Positions 25,384-35,358 of a stretch of 64,000 bases of DNA are shown in pieces. The position numbers were made by a program, and so were the translations under genes. Below the pieces are notes generated by a model. That model did no database searches. It saw only the letters and a program-made list of their open reading frames with translations, and had not been told where the DNA came from. Within the stretch, counting starts at the first letter, position 1; the number at the start of each line of letters is the position of its first letter. The DNA is taken from the NCBI GenBank assembly GCA_025769875.1, contig JAGFNK010000129.1:53261-117260 (forward strand), given 5' to 3'. Origin of the DNA: Russula earlei. Its lineage: Eukaryota > Basidiomycota > Agaricomycetes > Russulales > Russulaceae.

Positions 25384-28130
25384 TTATTGCCGTTTTCAGC
25401 GCACTTGGCGGAGTTTGAATTCCACCCAAATCGGCGCAGAAAACCCTCTCAAACGTGTGGGGCGAATATCTCCCTCAAACCAGCTTCAATTCACATGAAA
25501 CTTATTGTCCCTGAATCGCCTGAATGAGGGCTAGGCAGCCCCATTGTTTTCATGAGATTTGAGTGAGAATTGGTGGAGCTGGACTCAAGCCACCTCCACA
25601 GGTGTATTAGATGAATTACAACTCAAAATCACAGTCTATATGTATTATTTTTCCCTCATGTTGTACCCATGGGCTGTCTTGAGGCAGCCCCATAGTGTTT
25701 TTGACTCAAGCATTGTGGTGTGCAACGTCGTTTCCCTCATATCGTGTGACAGTAGCACGGTCATGTGCCGGGAAGGAGCCCCCCCAGGAAGTGCACACCT
25801 GAGCCCATGGGGTGGTGAAGTGTGTCCAAGAATGCAGAATGACTTCATAAGACTGAAGCTCCAAAGAGGAGGAGCACCTAGCGGGAACGCGAGAACGCGT
25901 TTGTTCATTCGACTGCACTCAGGTTCACACAGATGATAAGGGAAAAACAGGGCAACTTTATTCAAGATTGTAGCAGATACAGGTGGGAACTAAGGCTAAG
26001 GGACAGGAAAAGCACAAAAGACAGGCATATGAAAGGAAATCTAGACGTGAGAAGGGGACCGAAGCTGGACAACGCGAGGTATTGAGTCGTGGTCTCCAGC
26101 GGCTGTGGTAGTGGCGTGTGGCGATTTGTGAACAATGGCCGAGGCCAGGTGTGGTGATGAGGGGTGTGGTCGAGTCGCGACGTGAGGAGGGGGAGACGAT
26201 GCAAAGGAGAGGCTGGAGGGGGGATAGGGAGAGTGCTGGTGGGTGGTCGCTTGGGCGCTGATGGCGCTGCTGAACACGATTGCGGGTGGGACGATTGGAG
26301 AACTTGGATGGCAGATGCGAGGTAGAGGAGTGAGGGGGCGTGGAAGTAGAAAGGGAGAGGGAAGACGGCAGCAGGCTGGGAAATGGACGCATAGGCAGCG
26401 TGCAGATCTCTGACTAACAAAGTGAGAGTCTAGTAAAGAAGGGGAGAAAAGCATACCGAAATGTACAGTAGCAACACCGTCCGATGGCAACGAAGACGGT
26501 GGCGTGGTACGGGGCTCTTCAGCTGTGCGTTGGGACTCGTCGGTGCATGGTGAAGGCAGGGGCATTTGTCATGAACCATTCCCCGGAGAGGGCCCTTGAA
26601 GGACCCTTCCTTATAGGAGGAAACCCAGCCTCTATGGTGTCACCCTGTTCACACGAGCAAAAGGGGTGAGTAGAGGTGTCCACAATATCGCGCGTGCATT
26701 GTTGCGCGAGCGATTCTCGGCACAATCGACATACAGCAAGCCCCACTTAAAGGCAACCCTTCTAGCAACAAAAGACAGCATTAGGGCCTTCCAAAGGACC
26801 CTTTAGAACGACCTTAGGAACTCTACAACAGGTACTAACCTAGTATCAAAGGCCCTATAACACGTTATTAGACCAACTCTAATAACTATAGAACGAACTA
26901 TTAGGCAACACTAAAGACCTTAATAGAAGTATTAGGGTCGACTCTAAGGACCCTAATAGAACTATATAAGGGCCTTATAAGATAACACTATTCCCTAACC
27001 AAACTACAAGTCCTCAAATGACCGGCCCTAAACTAACTAACAGGAAATGAATCAGGTGCTTGCACGTGCACTAAAGCAGTGAACACGTGGACAATGGAAG
27101 CTCTTACTCATCAAGAGAAGCTTCTTACTCAGCAGCTTACTGAGCATGACTGAGCATGCTCAGTAAGCGTCCTCCGATTCCTTACTCATCACTCTATGGT
27201 GCTTGATAACAAGGTTATGACTTGTTCCCTATTTAGCAGTTCTCTTGTAGTATATAAGCGCTCAATAAAGTAGCGGACAGTCCTCAGACTGTCCATTTGT
27301 TTACGGCACTCTCTACCCCTGGGATACTCCTTTAAGGACCATCCCCTTGTGACTACCCTGGCCTCTTCCCTGCGTGATTGCTCGACTCTCACAGTAACAG
27401 TACCTCTCTGGTATCTGTTACTACTCTGGACTCTACTTCTTGCCCACGCGGTCTTGGACGTCTATCGACTCGTCTTCAAGCTTATCCCTCGCTCTTGAAC
27501 TGGATAGTTCAACAGTGAGTCTTGACAGCATTGAGGGCGAGGGCATGCGGCGGTTGATGGGGGCAAGGGTGGCGTGCTGGCGGCGACAATGATGATGATG
27601 TGAGGACGAAGAGGAGATGGCACGAAAGGAATATGCACATATGTACTCTTGTAAGCGATTCGCGGCCAGCCATATAGCTGTGTGGGTGAGTCGATATCGA
27701 GGCCGTGCGCCTTTGCGCCTTTTTTGCATGTCTTGTGGTCCGTGCGTTTGTGCTGTAGTGAGTTCCCGGGCTTCTGCATTTACATAGGCATAGGACTCTT
27801 CCTCCCCATCCTCATCAATAGCAGGAAGGGATGTCTTGGAAGCCTGAGCTTGTGGTTGTGATCGCTTCGGTCGAGTGGGAGTGCCTGAGCTGTCACTTTC
27901 ATTTCCACCAGTTTTTTTTCAGGCAGCCTTCCTTTGGCCAGTAGTACGTGTCGGTGCAGGCTGGCGTTTTGAAGCACATTGCTTCGAGCCCATGAGGGTT
28001 TAGGGGGTTGAAATGGAGGGGTAGAGTAAGGTATGGTGAGCAGCTCTGGGAAGGGAAGAACACCCTGTCGTTGTCCTGGAGTAGGAGTGGACAGGGTGGA
28101 CGGTTGATGAATAAGCCACACGACTCTTTA
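25384..28130. repeat. X1 palindrome, left arm (with inserted solo LTR)
   Basis: Reverse complement of 29618-31398 once the 961-base solo LTR at 26567-27527 is subtracted. The outer end reads 'ttattgccgttttcagcgca', also found at the ends of X2 and at 61331. The inner end is 'cgactcttta', whose last two bases are the target-site TA of the mariner element. The arm carries the minus-strand copy of the 'MGSK' gene fragment (ATG near 27992). Arms differ by scattered transitions only. Confidence 0.92.
26567..27527 (+). mobile_element. Solo LTR, 961 bases, TSD GCATT
   Basis: It starts TGTCATGAACC, ends GTCTTGACA, and is flanked by GCATT on both sides (26562-26566 and 27528-27532). The opposite arm of X1 has the unoccupied site, so the insertion is later than the palindrome. 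A TATA-like 'gtatataagcgctcaataaa' lies at 27249-27268, a plausible LTR promoter/polyadenylation region. A block around 26760-27010 is built from many degenerate copies of 'ctaataga', 'ttaggg' and similar short phrases. A truncated relative is at 31602. Confidence 0.94.
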
Positions 28131-29617
28131 CGCGCTCGCTTTACGCAACAACAGGGCCCACACATGAGGCACCCGTGCAGGCGTCGTAGCGAGTTCGTGG
28201 ACGCGGGTGAGAACATGGGGAGCAGGTTGTAGGGGGAAAGGCCAGCACAACTGATTTCATGGCCAGCAGCCGTGAGTGGTGGGGGTCTCCTGCTGCTCGG
28301 GGCAGCAGTTGGCTTGGGGTCCAATGATGTTCAAGGCCGGAACGGTAGCTTTGCAAGGTACAATACAGTACAACAAGGGGACACCACAGTAACTTCAGAT
28401 ATAGTGACATTTGTGGAACCAACCTGCTGCGTCATCCGACGTAACAGAGAATGCTGCCCTATACAGGAAAACCCACACATCGGTATCATCACCACCCAAG
28501 TCAGCACAAGCCACACCCCCATTCCGACGAACATAGGCCTTGATCTTTGAAAATGCGAGTTCAATTGGATTAAAATCAGGAGAGTATGGTGGCAGGTAAA
28601 GGAGCCGACATCCCCTTCATCAAATGAGCAATACATCAGCATGAGAAAACAATATAATACCTTTCTTCGACCATTTGGAGTATTCGTGGACTTCTATGAA
28701 TGCGCGCGTTGTCCATGATCAATACTGAGTTCTTGCCAGGGAAGGGATTCATTTTCGAAAGTAGACCTTGGATGAAGCCGGTAAATAGTTCAGATGTGAA
28801 AGAACCCTCAACCAGCTGGCTATAGATGATGCCATCGAGCGAGAGCGCTGGGAGAAGCGAATAACTGGATACTTTGTATTCTAGTCTGTTGTAGATATAG
28901 ATAGCAGGACACACCATTTTCCTTGAATGAAAAAGCTCTTCCTTACCACTGCTTGCCCTGACATCGCCCATGCTCGCCCTCGAAGGTCAGTTCGGTGATC
29001 AAAGGAGCTTTCGTCCACAAAAACCGCCTGCTCTGTGGAATAGGTGATGCCAAAGGTATACCGATACTGAAGGCGCAGGTCCTCGTTGCGCTCTAGTGCA
29101 TTTTTGCTCAGCTGGGCAAGTCAGTGCACTTGAGTGTGAACTCAAGGTGAAATGACTTACCTTCTTCATTGTGAAGCCACTCCTTCTCAGGGTACGCCAT
29201 ATAGTCATCAATGACACCTCAATGCCAGTCCTTTCTCTTAAAATATCACTCAGCTCATCAAGATAGGCATCCGGAGTATGGACGATGGTGCCTTGAAGAA
29301 ACTAGCCAATATGCGCCACAGAACGAACTAGAGAATGTGGGGAACTCACTTGTACTTCCTGCATTGTAAGGATTCTATTTGCTGGTTGGAGTAGACTGTT
29401 TGGGCGATTGGCTGTTCCACGAGATCTGAAATCGGCCACAATGCACTCTATAGTACGACGAGGAACTCCAGTGTGATGGGTGATATCGTCAAGGGTCAAT
29501 CTTGAAGAGATGTGTAAGATAATCCAGCGTGCATCATCAGACAACGCCCGGCCACGTGGCATATGTTTAGTTGAATGTGCGAAAAGCGTGATGTAAAGAA
29601 AGCGTAAAGCGAGTGTG
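28131..29617 (-). mobile_element. Tc1/mariner transposon, apparently intact
   Basis: A 1487-base element. Its terminal inverted repeats are CGCGCTCGCTTTACGC at the left end and GCGTAAAGCGAGTGTG at the right, matching 14 of 16 bases as inverted repeats. TA dinucleotides flank both ends (28129-28130 and 29618-29619), the target duplication of this superfamily. Removing the element and one TA gives 'cgactctttaaagagtcg', the centre of a perfect palindrome. The single gene inside encodes a DD34E transposase that can be spliced into one open frame. Between the gene's end and the left terminus (28147-28394) I see only untranslated sequence. Confidence 0.9.
28395..29562 (-). CDS. Tc1/mariner DD34E transposase, five exons
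   Basis: It cuts and joins its own transposon at TA sites. My exon model on the minus strand is 29562-29350, 29301-29161, 29111-28915, 28864-28661 and 28614-28395. This sums to 975 bases, 324 residues plus a TGA stop, with all four introns 46-50 bases and GT-AG. An N-terminal helix-turn-helix region (around 'LDDITHHTGVPRRTIE') is followed by 'VSLMTIWRTLRRSGF'. The catalytic residues follow: D in 'VFVDESSFDHRT', D in 'VLIMDNARIHRSP', and E in 'YSPDFNPIELAFSKIK', with 34 residues between the second D and the E once the last intron is removed. The intron at 28914-28865 is the least certain, because alternative acceptors give a stop. With the chosen one the frame continues as 'GKCYSLLPALSLDG', which fits the family. 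No frameshift is needed, unlike any other transposase in the window. Confidence 0.85.
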
Positions 29618-31398
29618 TAAAGAGTCGTGTGGCTTATTCATCAACCGTCCACCCTGTCCACTCCGACTCCAGGACAACGACAGGGTGTTCTTCCCTTCCC
29701 AGAGCTGCTCACCATACCTTACTCTACCCCTCCATTTCAACCCCCTAAACCCTCATGGGCTCGAAGCAATGTGCTTCAAAACACCGGCCTGCACCGACAC
29801 GTACTACTGGCCAAAGGAAGGCTGCCCAAAAAAAAACTGGTGGAAATGAAAGTGACAGCTCAGGCACTCCCACTCGACCGAAGCGATCATAACCACAAGC
29901 TCAGGCTTCCAAGACATCCCTTCCTGCTATTGATGAGGATGGGGAGGAAGAGTCCTATGCCTATGTAAATGCAGAAGCCTGGGAACTCACTACAGCACAA
30001 ACACACGGACCACAAGACATGCAAAAAAGTCGAAAAGGCGCATGGCCTCGATATCGACTCACCCACACAGCTATTTGGCTGGCCGCGAATCGCTTACAAG
30101 AGTACATATGTGCGTATTCCTTTCGTGCCATCTCCTCTTTGTCCTCACATCATCATCATTGTCGCCGCCAGCACGCCACCCTTGCCCCCATCAACCGCCG
30201 CACGCCCTCGCCCTCAACGCCCCCGCCTTCACCATGCACCGATGAGTCCCAACGCACAGCCGAAGAGCCCCGTACCACGCCGCCGTCTTTGTTGCCATTG
30301 GACAGTGTTGCTACTGTACATTTCGGTATGCTTTTCTCCCCTTCTTTACTAGACTCTCACTTTGTTAGTCAGAGATCTGCACGCCGCCTATGCATCCATT
30401 TCCCAGCCTGCCGCCGTCTTCCCTCTCCCTTTCTACTTCCATGCCCCCTCGCTCCTCTACCTCGCATCTGCCATCCAAGTTCTCCAATCGTCCCACCCGC
30501 AATCGCATTCGGCAGCACCATCAGCGCCCAAGCGACCACCCACCAGCACTCTCCCTATCCCCCCTCCAGCCTCTCCTTTGCATCGTCTCCCCCTCCTCGC
30601 GTCGCGACTCGACCACACCCCTCGTCACCACACCTGGCCTCGGCCATTGTTCACAAATCGCCACACGCCACTACCACAGCCGCTGGAGACCACGACTCGA
30701 TACCTCGCGTTGTCCAGCTTCGGTCCCCTTCTCACGTCTAGATTTCCTTTCATATGCCTGTCTTTTGTGCTTTTCCTGTCCCTTAGCCTTAGTTCCCACC
30801 TGTATCTGCTACAATCTTGAATAAAGTTGCCCTGTTTTTCCCTTATCATCTGTGTGAACCTGAGTGCAGTCGAATGAACAAACGCGTTCTCGCGTTCCCG
30901 CTAGGTGCTCCTCCTCTTTGGAGCTTCAGTCTTATGAAGTCATTCTGCATTCTTGGACACACTTCACCACCCCATGGGCTCAGGTGTGCACTTCCTGGGG
31001 GGGCTCCTTCCCAGCACACGACCGTGCTACTGTCACACGATATGAGGGAAACGATGTTGCACACCACAATGCTTGAGTCAAAAACACTATGGGGCTGCCT
31101 CAAGACAGCCCATGGGTACAACATGAGGGAAAAATAATAGATATAGACCGTGATTTTGAGTTGTAATTCATCTAATACACATGTGGAGGTGGCTTGAGTC
31201 CAGCTCCACCAATTCTCACTCAAATCTCATGAAAACAATGGGGCTGCCTAGCCCTCATTCAGGTGATTCAGGGACAATAAGTTTTATGTGAATTGAAGCT
31301 GTTTTGAGGGAGATATTCGCCCCGCATGTTTGAGAGGGTTTTCTGCGCCGATTTGGGTGGAATTCAAACTCTGCCAAGTGCGCTGAAAATGGGAATAA
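29618..31398. repeat. X1 palindrome, right arm
   Basis: A 1.78 kb arm beginning 'taaagagtcgtgtgg' directly after the mariner element and ending 'gctgaaaatgggaataa'. The same unit, with the same inner boundary, is present a third time at 33398-35097 in X2. It contains a poly-adenylation-like 'gaataaagttgccctg' near 30819. Confidence 0.92.
29756..30741 (+). pseudogene. Captured 'MGSK' gene fragment in X1 right arm
   Basis: From an ATG at 29756 a basic, Lys/Ser/Thr-rich protein can be read, containing 'KKTGGNESDSSGTPTRPKRS', then 'SKTSLPAIDEDGEEESYAYV'. It has a stop (TAA) inside the Arg/Lys-rich part near 29893, and after a frame change runs on into a Pro/Ser-rich stretch ending at 30741. The beginning looks like a genuine protein N-terminus and the Pro-rich part is probably not coding. 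A copy in X2 lacks the stop but has a deletion. No family is recognised. It may be a host or transposon gene fragment carried by the repeat. Confidence 0.4.
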
Positions 31399-31601
31399 AG
31401 TCCCTAGTACTGAATAGGGATTGGCACAGGCTGGGTAGTTTTTTGATACCCAGCATCATTAGCACCCCTTATCCACCCTGCAAGCAGTCACTTGCAGCAG
31501 CAGTGAGGGGTGCTGTGTTGTTGTAGCCTGGTATGTCACTGGTAGTCATCCCTGCACTTGTCTTTGGTACTTGTTCGCATGCTTGTCTCACCATTGTGGC
31601 C
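31399..31601. other. Short linker with hairpin
   Basis: Single-copy sequence between X1 and a truncated LTR. It contains a potential hairpin at 31466-31516 in which 'agcacccc' pairs with 'ggggtgct', with an inner stem of 'ctgcaag' and 'cttgcag'. Confidence 0.6.
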
Positions 31602-31954
31602 TGTCATGAACCATTTCCCATAGAGGACCCTTGAAGGACCCTTCCTTATGAGAGAAAACCCAGCCTCTATGGTGTCACCCTGTTCACACAGACAAAAGGG
31701 GTGAGTAGAGGTGTCCACAATATTGTGCGTGCATTGTTGCGCGAGCGATTCTCAGCACAATTGATATACAGCAAGCCCCACTTAATGGCAACCCTTTTAG
31801 CAATAAAGAACAGCATTTTAGCTTCTCTAATGACCCCTTAGGATGACTCTAAGTGCTCTACAAGAGACACTAACAAGACACTAACAGCCCTACAATGCAT
31901 TATTAGACTAACTCTAATAACCGTAGAACAAACTATGAAACAATACTAAGGACC
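31602..31954 (+). mobile_element. Truncated LTR (same family as 26567-27527)
   Basis: It begins TGTCATGAACC and follows the first 350 bases of the 961-base solo LTR, including 'gtcaccctgttcacac' and 'gcattgttgcgcgagcgatt'. It breaks off where X2 begins (ttattgcc). It was either cut by the X2 insertion or already truncated; the missing part is not found on the far side of X2. Confidence 0.85.
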
Positions 31955-32308
31955 TTATTGCCATTTTCAGCGCACTTGGCGGAGCTTGAATTCCACCCAA
32001 ATTGGCGCAGAAACCCCCTCAAACATGCGGGATGAATATCTCCCTCAAAACAGCTTCAATTCACATGAAACTTATTGTCCCTGAATCGCCTGAATGAGGG
32101 CTAGGCAGCCCCATTGTTTTCATGAGATTTGAGTGAGAATTGGTGGAGCTGGACTCAAGCCACCTCCACATGTGTATTAGATGAATTACAACTCAAAATC
32201 ATGGTCTATATCTATTATTTTTCCCTCATGTTGTACCCATGGGCTGTCTTGAGGCAGCCCCATAGTGTTTTTGACTCAAGTGTTGTGGTGTGCAATGTTA
32301 TTTCCAGT

Positions 32309-32460
32309 GCAATTGGAGTCGTGGCCAGCCACTCATCACCCCTCTCGCCTCTCGATTCTGACCATCCTTCTTGTTTTTCACAGACAGAGAGGAGTGGGTT
32401 GCAAAGAGGGGTCCTATTCTGAACTCTTTCTACTACAGAGTAGCTAGGGTGTTTTTATAT
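32309..32460 (-). mobile_element. LTR B fragment inside X2
   Basis: It begins (plus strand) 'tgcaattggagtcgtgg' and contains the family hallmark 'agtagctagggtgtttttat', the reverse complement of a TATATAAA promoter followed by 'cacctagctact'. The same junction between X and LTR B is present at 61682, so both loci descend from one X copy that already contained LTR B. Confidence 0.75.
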
Positions 32461-33397
32461 ACAGGAGTTGTCTCCATTGCAGGTGGTGGCAGCAGGCGTG
32501 GACGAGGAGCGAAGGCGTAGGTGGTGAGCCTGAGTTCATAGATAGAGACGTAGGTGGCGAGGACTCGAGAAAGAGGATGCGTGGGGCGGCTTGCGCGGGG
32601 GTGGGATCTGTCATCTTGCGGTGGCAGTGGCGGGGTCGTCTCCACTGCAGGTGTTGGCAGCAGATGTGGGCGAGAGTGCATGAATGGATGGGGAGTCGAT
32701 GTGGGAGGCGGTGTGCGGTGTGCTGTTGGCATCGGCAACTGCTTCTCCTGCGGCGGCTTCTGCTCCTGTTGTGGCGTGTTGTGGCTAAGTTTGTGGCCAA
32801 GGCCTTCTTGGTCTTCTGGGGTGGTGCTGGTGGCAAGGGGTTGCGACAGTGCAGCGGTGCTGGGGTCACGCGAAACTACTAAAGCGGTGGCTGTGACTGA
32901 GAAGACTGAGGCTGAGACTGAGAAGGTGGCGGCAGACTGAGCTGGTGCGACAGTGGAGGTGGACGGGGTGGAGGCGACGACTGAGGGCAACCCTGGGGCG
33001 ATGGTGGCTGTGGCTGACAAGGGCATGGTGGTGGTGGCTTGTGAGACGGTGGTGGAGGTGGTGGCGTGTGGTGCTAAGATGTTGGTGGCTGAGGCTGAGG
33101 CTACGCGGCGGCTGACGAGACTAAGGCGGCTGGCAAGGCTAAGAGCGCGGTGGCGGTGGTTGACTGATCTGAAGCTGGGGCGACGGAGACGGCTGGCAAA
33201 ACTAGGGGCACGGTGGCGGCGGCTGAGACTGAGAAGGCTGAGGCTGAGGGCAGGGTGGAGATGGTGGCGGCTGGCAATGCTGGTGCTATGACGGACTGGG
33301 CTGAACTGATGAGTACGGGCGAGGCTAAGACGGAGACTGATGCGAAGTCGGCGGCTGGCACGACTGAGGCTACTGTGGTGACGGACAAGACAGTCCG
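32461..33397. repeat. GC-rich repetitive block related to palindrome 2
   Basis: The block is full of short imperfect repeats of 'gctgagactgagaaggctga' type, which give Ala/Thr/Val-rich open frames on both strands. The part around 32640-32760 (minus strand: 'cccacatctgctgccaacac', 'cctgcagtggagacgacc') resembles the inner arms of palindrome 2 ('cgagtgctgccatcacctgc', 'agtggcgaagacc'). A shared ancestral repeat is likely. No protein family is recognised. Confidence 0.55.
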
Positions 33398-33533
33398 TAA
33401 AGAGTCGTGTGGCTTATTCATCAACCGTCCACCTGTCCACTCCTACTCCAGGACAACGACAGGGTGTTCTTCCCTTCCCAGAGCTGCTCACCATACCTTG
33501 CTCTACCCCTCTATTTCAACCCCCTAAACCCTC

Positions 33534-34440
33534 ATGGGCTCGAAGCAACATGCTTCAAAACGCCGGCCTGCACCAACACATACTACTGGCCAAAGGAAGG
33601 CTGCCCGAAAAAAAACTGGTGGAAATGAAAGTGACAGCTCAGGCACTCCCACTCGACCAAAGCAATCACAACCACGAGCTCAGGCTTCCAAGACATCCCT
33701 TCCTGCTATTGATGAGGATGCAAAATTGTCGCAAAGGCACACGGCCTCGATGTCGACTCACCCACACAGCTATATGGCTGGCCACGAATCGCTTACAAGA
33801 GCACATATGTGCGTATTCCTTTCGTGCCATCTCCTCTTCGTCCTCACATCATCATCATCGTCACTGCCAGCACGCCACCCTCACCCCCATCAACTGCCGC
33901 ACGCCCTCGCCCTCAACGCCCCCACCTTCACCATGCACCGACGAGTCCCAACACACAGCCGAAGAGCCCCGTACCACGCCGCCGTCTTTGTTGCCATCGG
34001 ACGGTGTTGCTACTGTACATTTTGGTATGCTTTTCTCCCCTTTTTTACTAGACTCTCACTTTGTTAGTCAGAGATCTGCACGCTGCCTATGCGTCCATTT
34101 CCCAGCTTGCCGCCATCTTCCCTCTCCCTTTCTACTTCCACGCCCCCTCGCTCCTCTACCTCGCATCTGCCATCCAAGTTCTCCAATCGTCCCACCCGCA
34201 ATCGCGTTCGGCAGCACCATCAGCGCCCAAGCGACCACCCACCAGCACTCTCCCTATCCCCCCTCCAGCCTCTCCTTTGCATTGTCTCCCCCTCCTCGCG
34301 TCGCGACTCGACCACACCCCTCGTCACCACACCTGGCCTCAGCCATCCTTCACAAATCGCCACATGCCACTACCACAGCCGCTGGAGACCACGACTCGAC
34401 ACCTCATGTCGTCCAGCTTCGGTCCCCTTCTCATGTCTAG
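33534..34440 (+). pseudogene. Captured 'MGSK' gene fragment in X2
   Basis: Same fragment as in X1, starting at the ATG in 'ctcatgggctcgaagc'. The Arg/Ser/Thr-rich N-terminal part is open ('PTRPKQSQPRAQASKTSL'), but a deletion removes the acidic 'GEEESYAYV' segment and shifts the frame. The long open frame that also runs through here (33409-34440) is mostly Pro/Ser-rich and reads in a different frame from this N-terminus, so I do not accept it as a gene. Confidence 0.4.
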
Positions 34441-35105
34441 ATTTCCTTTCATATGCCTGTCTTTTGTGCTTTTCCTGTCCCTTAGCCTTAGTTCTAACCT
34501 GTATCTGCTACCATGTTGAATAAAGTTGCCCTGTTTTTCCCTTATCATCTGTGTGAACCTGAGTGCAGTTGAATGAACAAACACATTCTCGCGTTCCTGC
34601 CAGGTGCTCCTCCTCTTTGGAGCTTCAGTCTTATGAAGTCATTCTGCATTCTTGGACACACTTCACCACCCCATGGGCTCAGGTGTGCACTTCCTGGGGG
34701 GGCTCCTTCTCGGCACATGACCATGCTACTGTCACACGATATGAGGGAAACGACGTTGCACACCACAATGCTTGAGTCAAAAACACTATGGGGCTGCCTC
34801 AAGACAGCCCATGGGTACAACATGAGGGAAAAATAATAGATATAGACCATGATTTTGAGTTGTAATTCATCTAATACACATGTGGAGGTGGCTTGAGTCC
34901 AGCTCCACCAATTCTCACTCAAATCTCATGAAAACAATGGGGCTGCCTAGCCCTCATTCAGGCAATTCAAGGACAATAAGTTTTATGTGAATTGAAGCTG
35001 TTTTGAGGGAGATATTTGCCCCGCACATTTGAGAGGGTTTTTTGCACCGATTTGGGTGGAATTCAAACTCTGCCAAGTGTGCTGAAAACGGCAATAATAT
35101 GAGTT

Positions 35106-35190
35106 TTTAGTCACTTGTGATTTGCATGTTTGCTTGTGATTTGCATATTTGCTTGTGATTTGCATATTTGCATATTTGCATATTTGTGTG
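35106..35190 (+). repeat. Short AT-rich tandem repeat
   Basis: Three copies of a 19-base unit 'cttgtgatttgcatatttg' or near variants are followed by further 8-base 'catatttg' steps, directly outside the right end of X2. Confidence 0.85.
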
Positions 35191-35358
35191 TGATTGCACA
35201 TGTGTAAGCCCTTTGTCAGTACCTTTTTCACCTTCACTTTGGCATCGCCCCACACTTTATTTTCCTGATCCTGATCATCACCTCCCATGCAGACCCGCTC
35301 GTCAAGAAGCTCTGATTCTTCTGCAGAAGAAACCTGAGCAGATATCAAGGCAAGATGG

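Larger units (their letters stand above)
31955..35097. mobile_element. X2, second X-type element with one full arm
   Basis: Both ends carry the X terminus ('ttattgccattttcagc' at the left, its reverse complement 'gctgaaaacggcaataa' at the right). The left side keeps only about 350 bases of the arm, up to 32308, and is then replaced by an LTR B fragment and a GC-rich repetitive block. The right arm, 33398-35097, is a nearly complete copy of the X1 right arm and starts at the same base, 'taaagagtcg'. A large deletion or gene conversion in the left half is the simplest explanation. Confidence 0.8.

Noticed and set aside
33409..34440. 343-codon open frame in X2
   Set aside because: The frame is Pro/Ser/His-rich, differs from the frame of the convincing N-terminus at 33534, and in X1 the corresponding region is broken. 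It is best explained by the C/T-rich composition.
35106..35190. Spaced repeats as a CRISPR-like array
   Set aside because: The units are contiguous without unique spacers, and the genome is eukaryotic.
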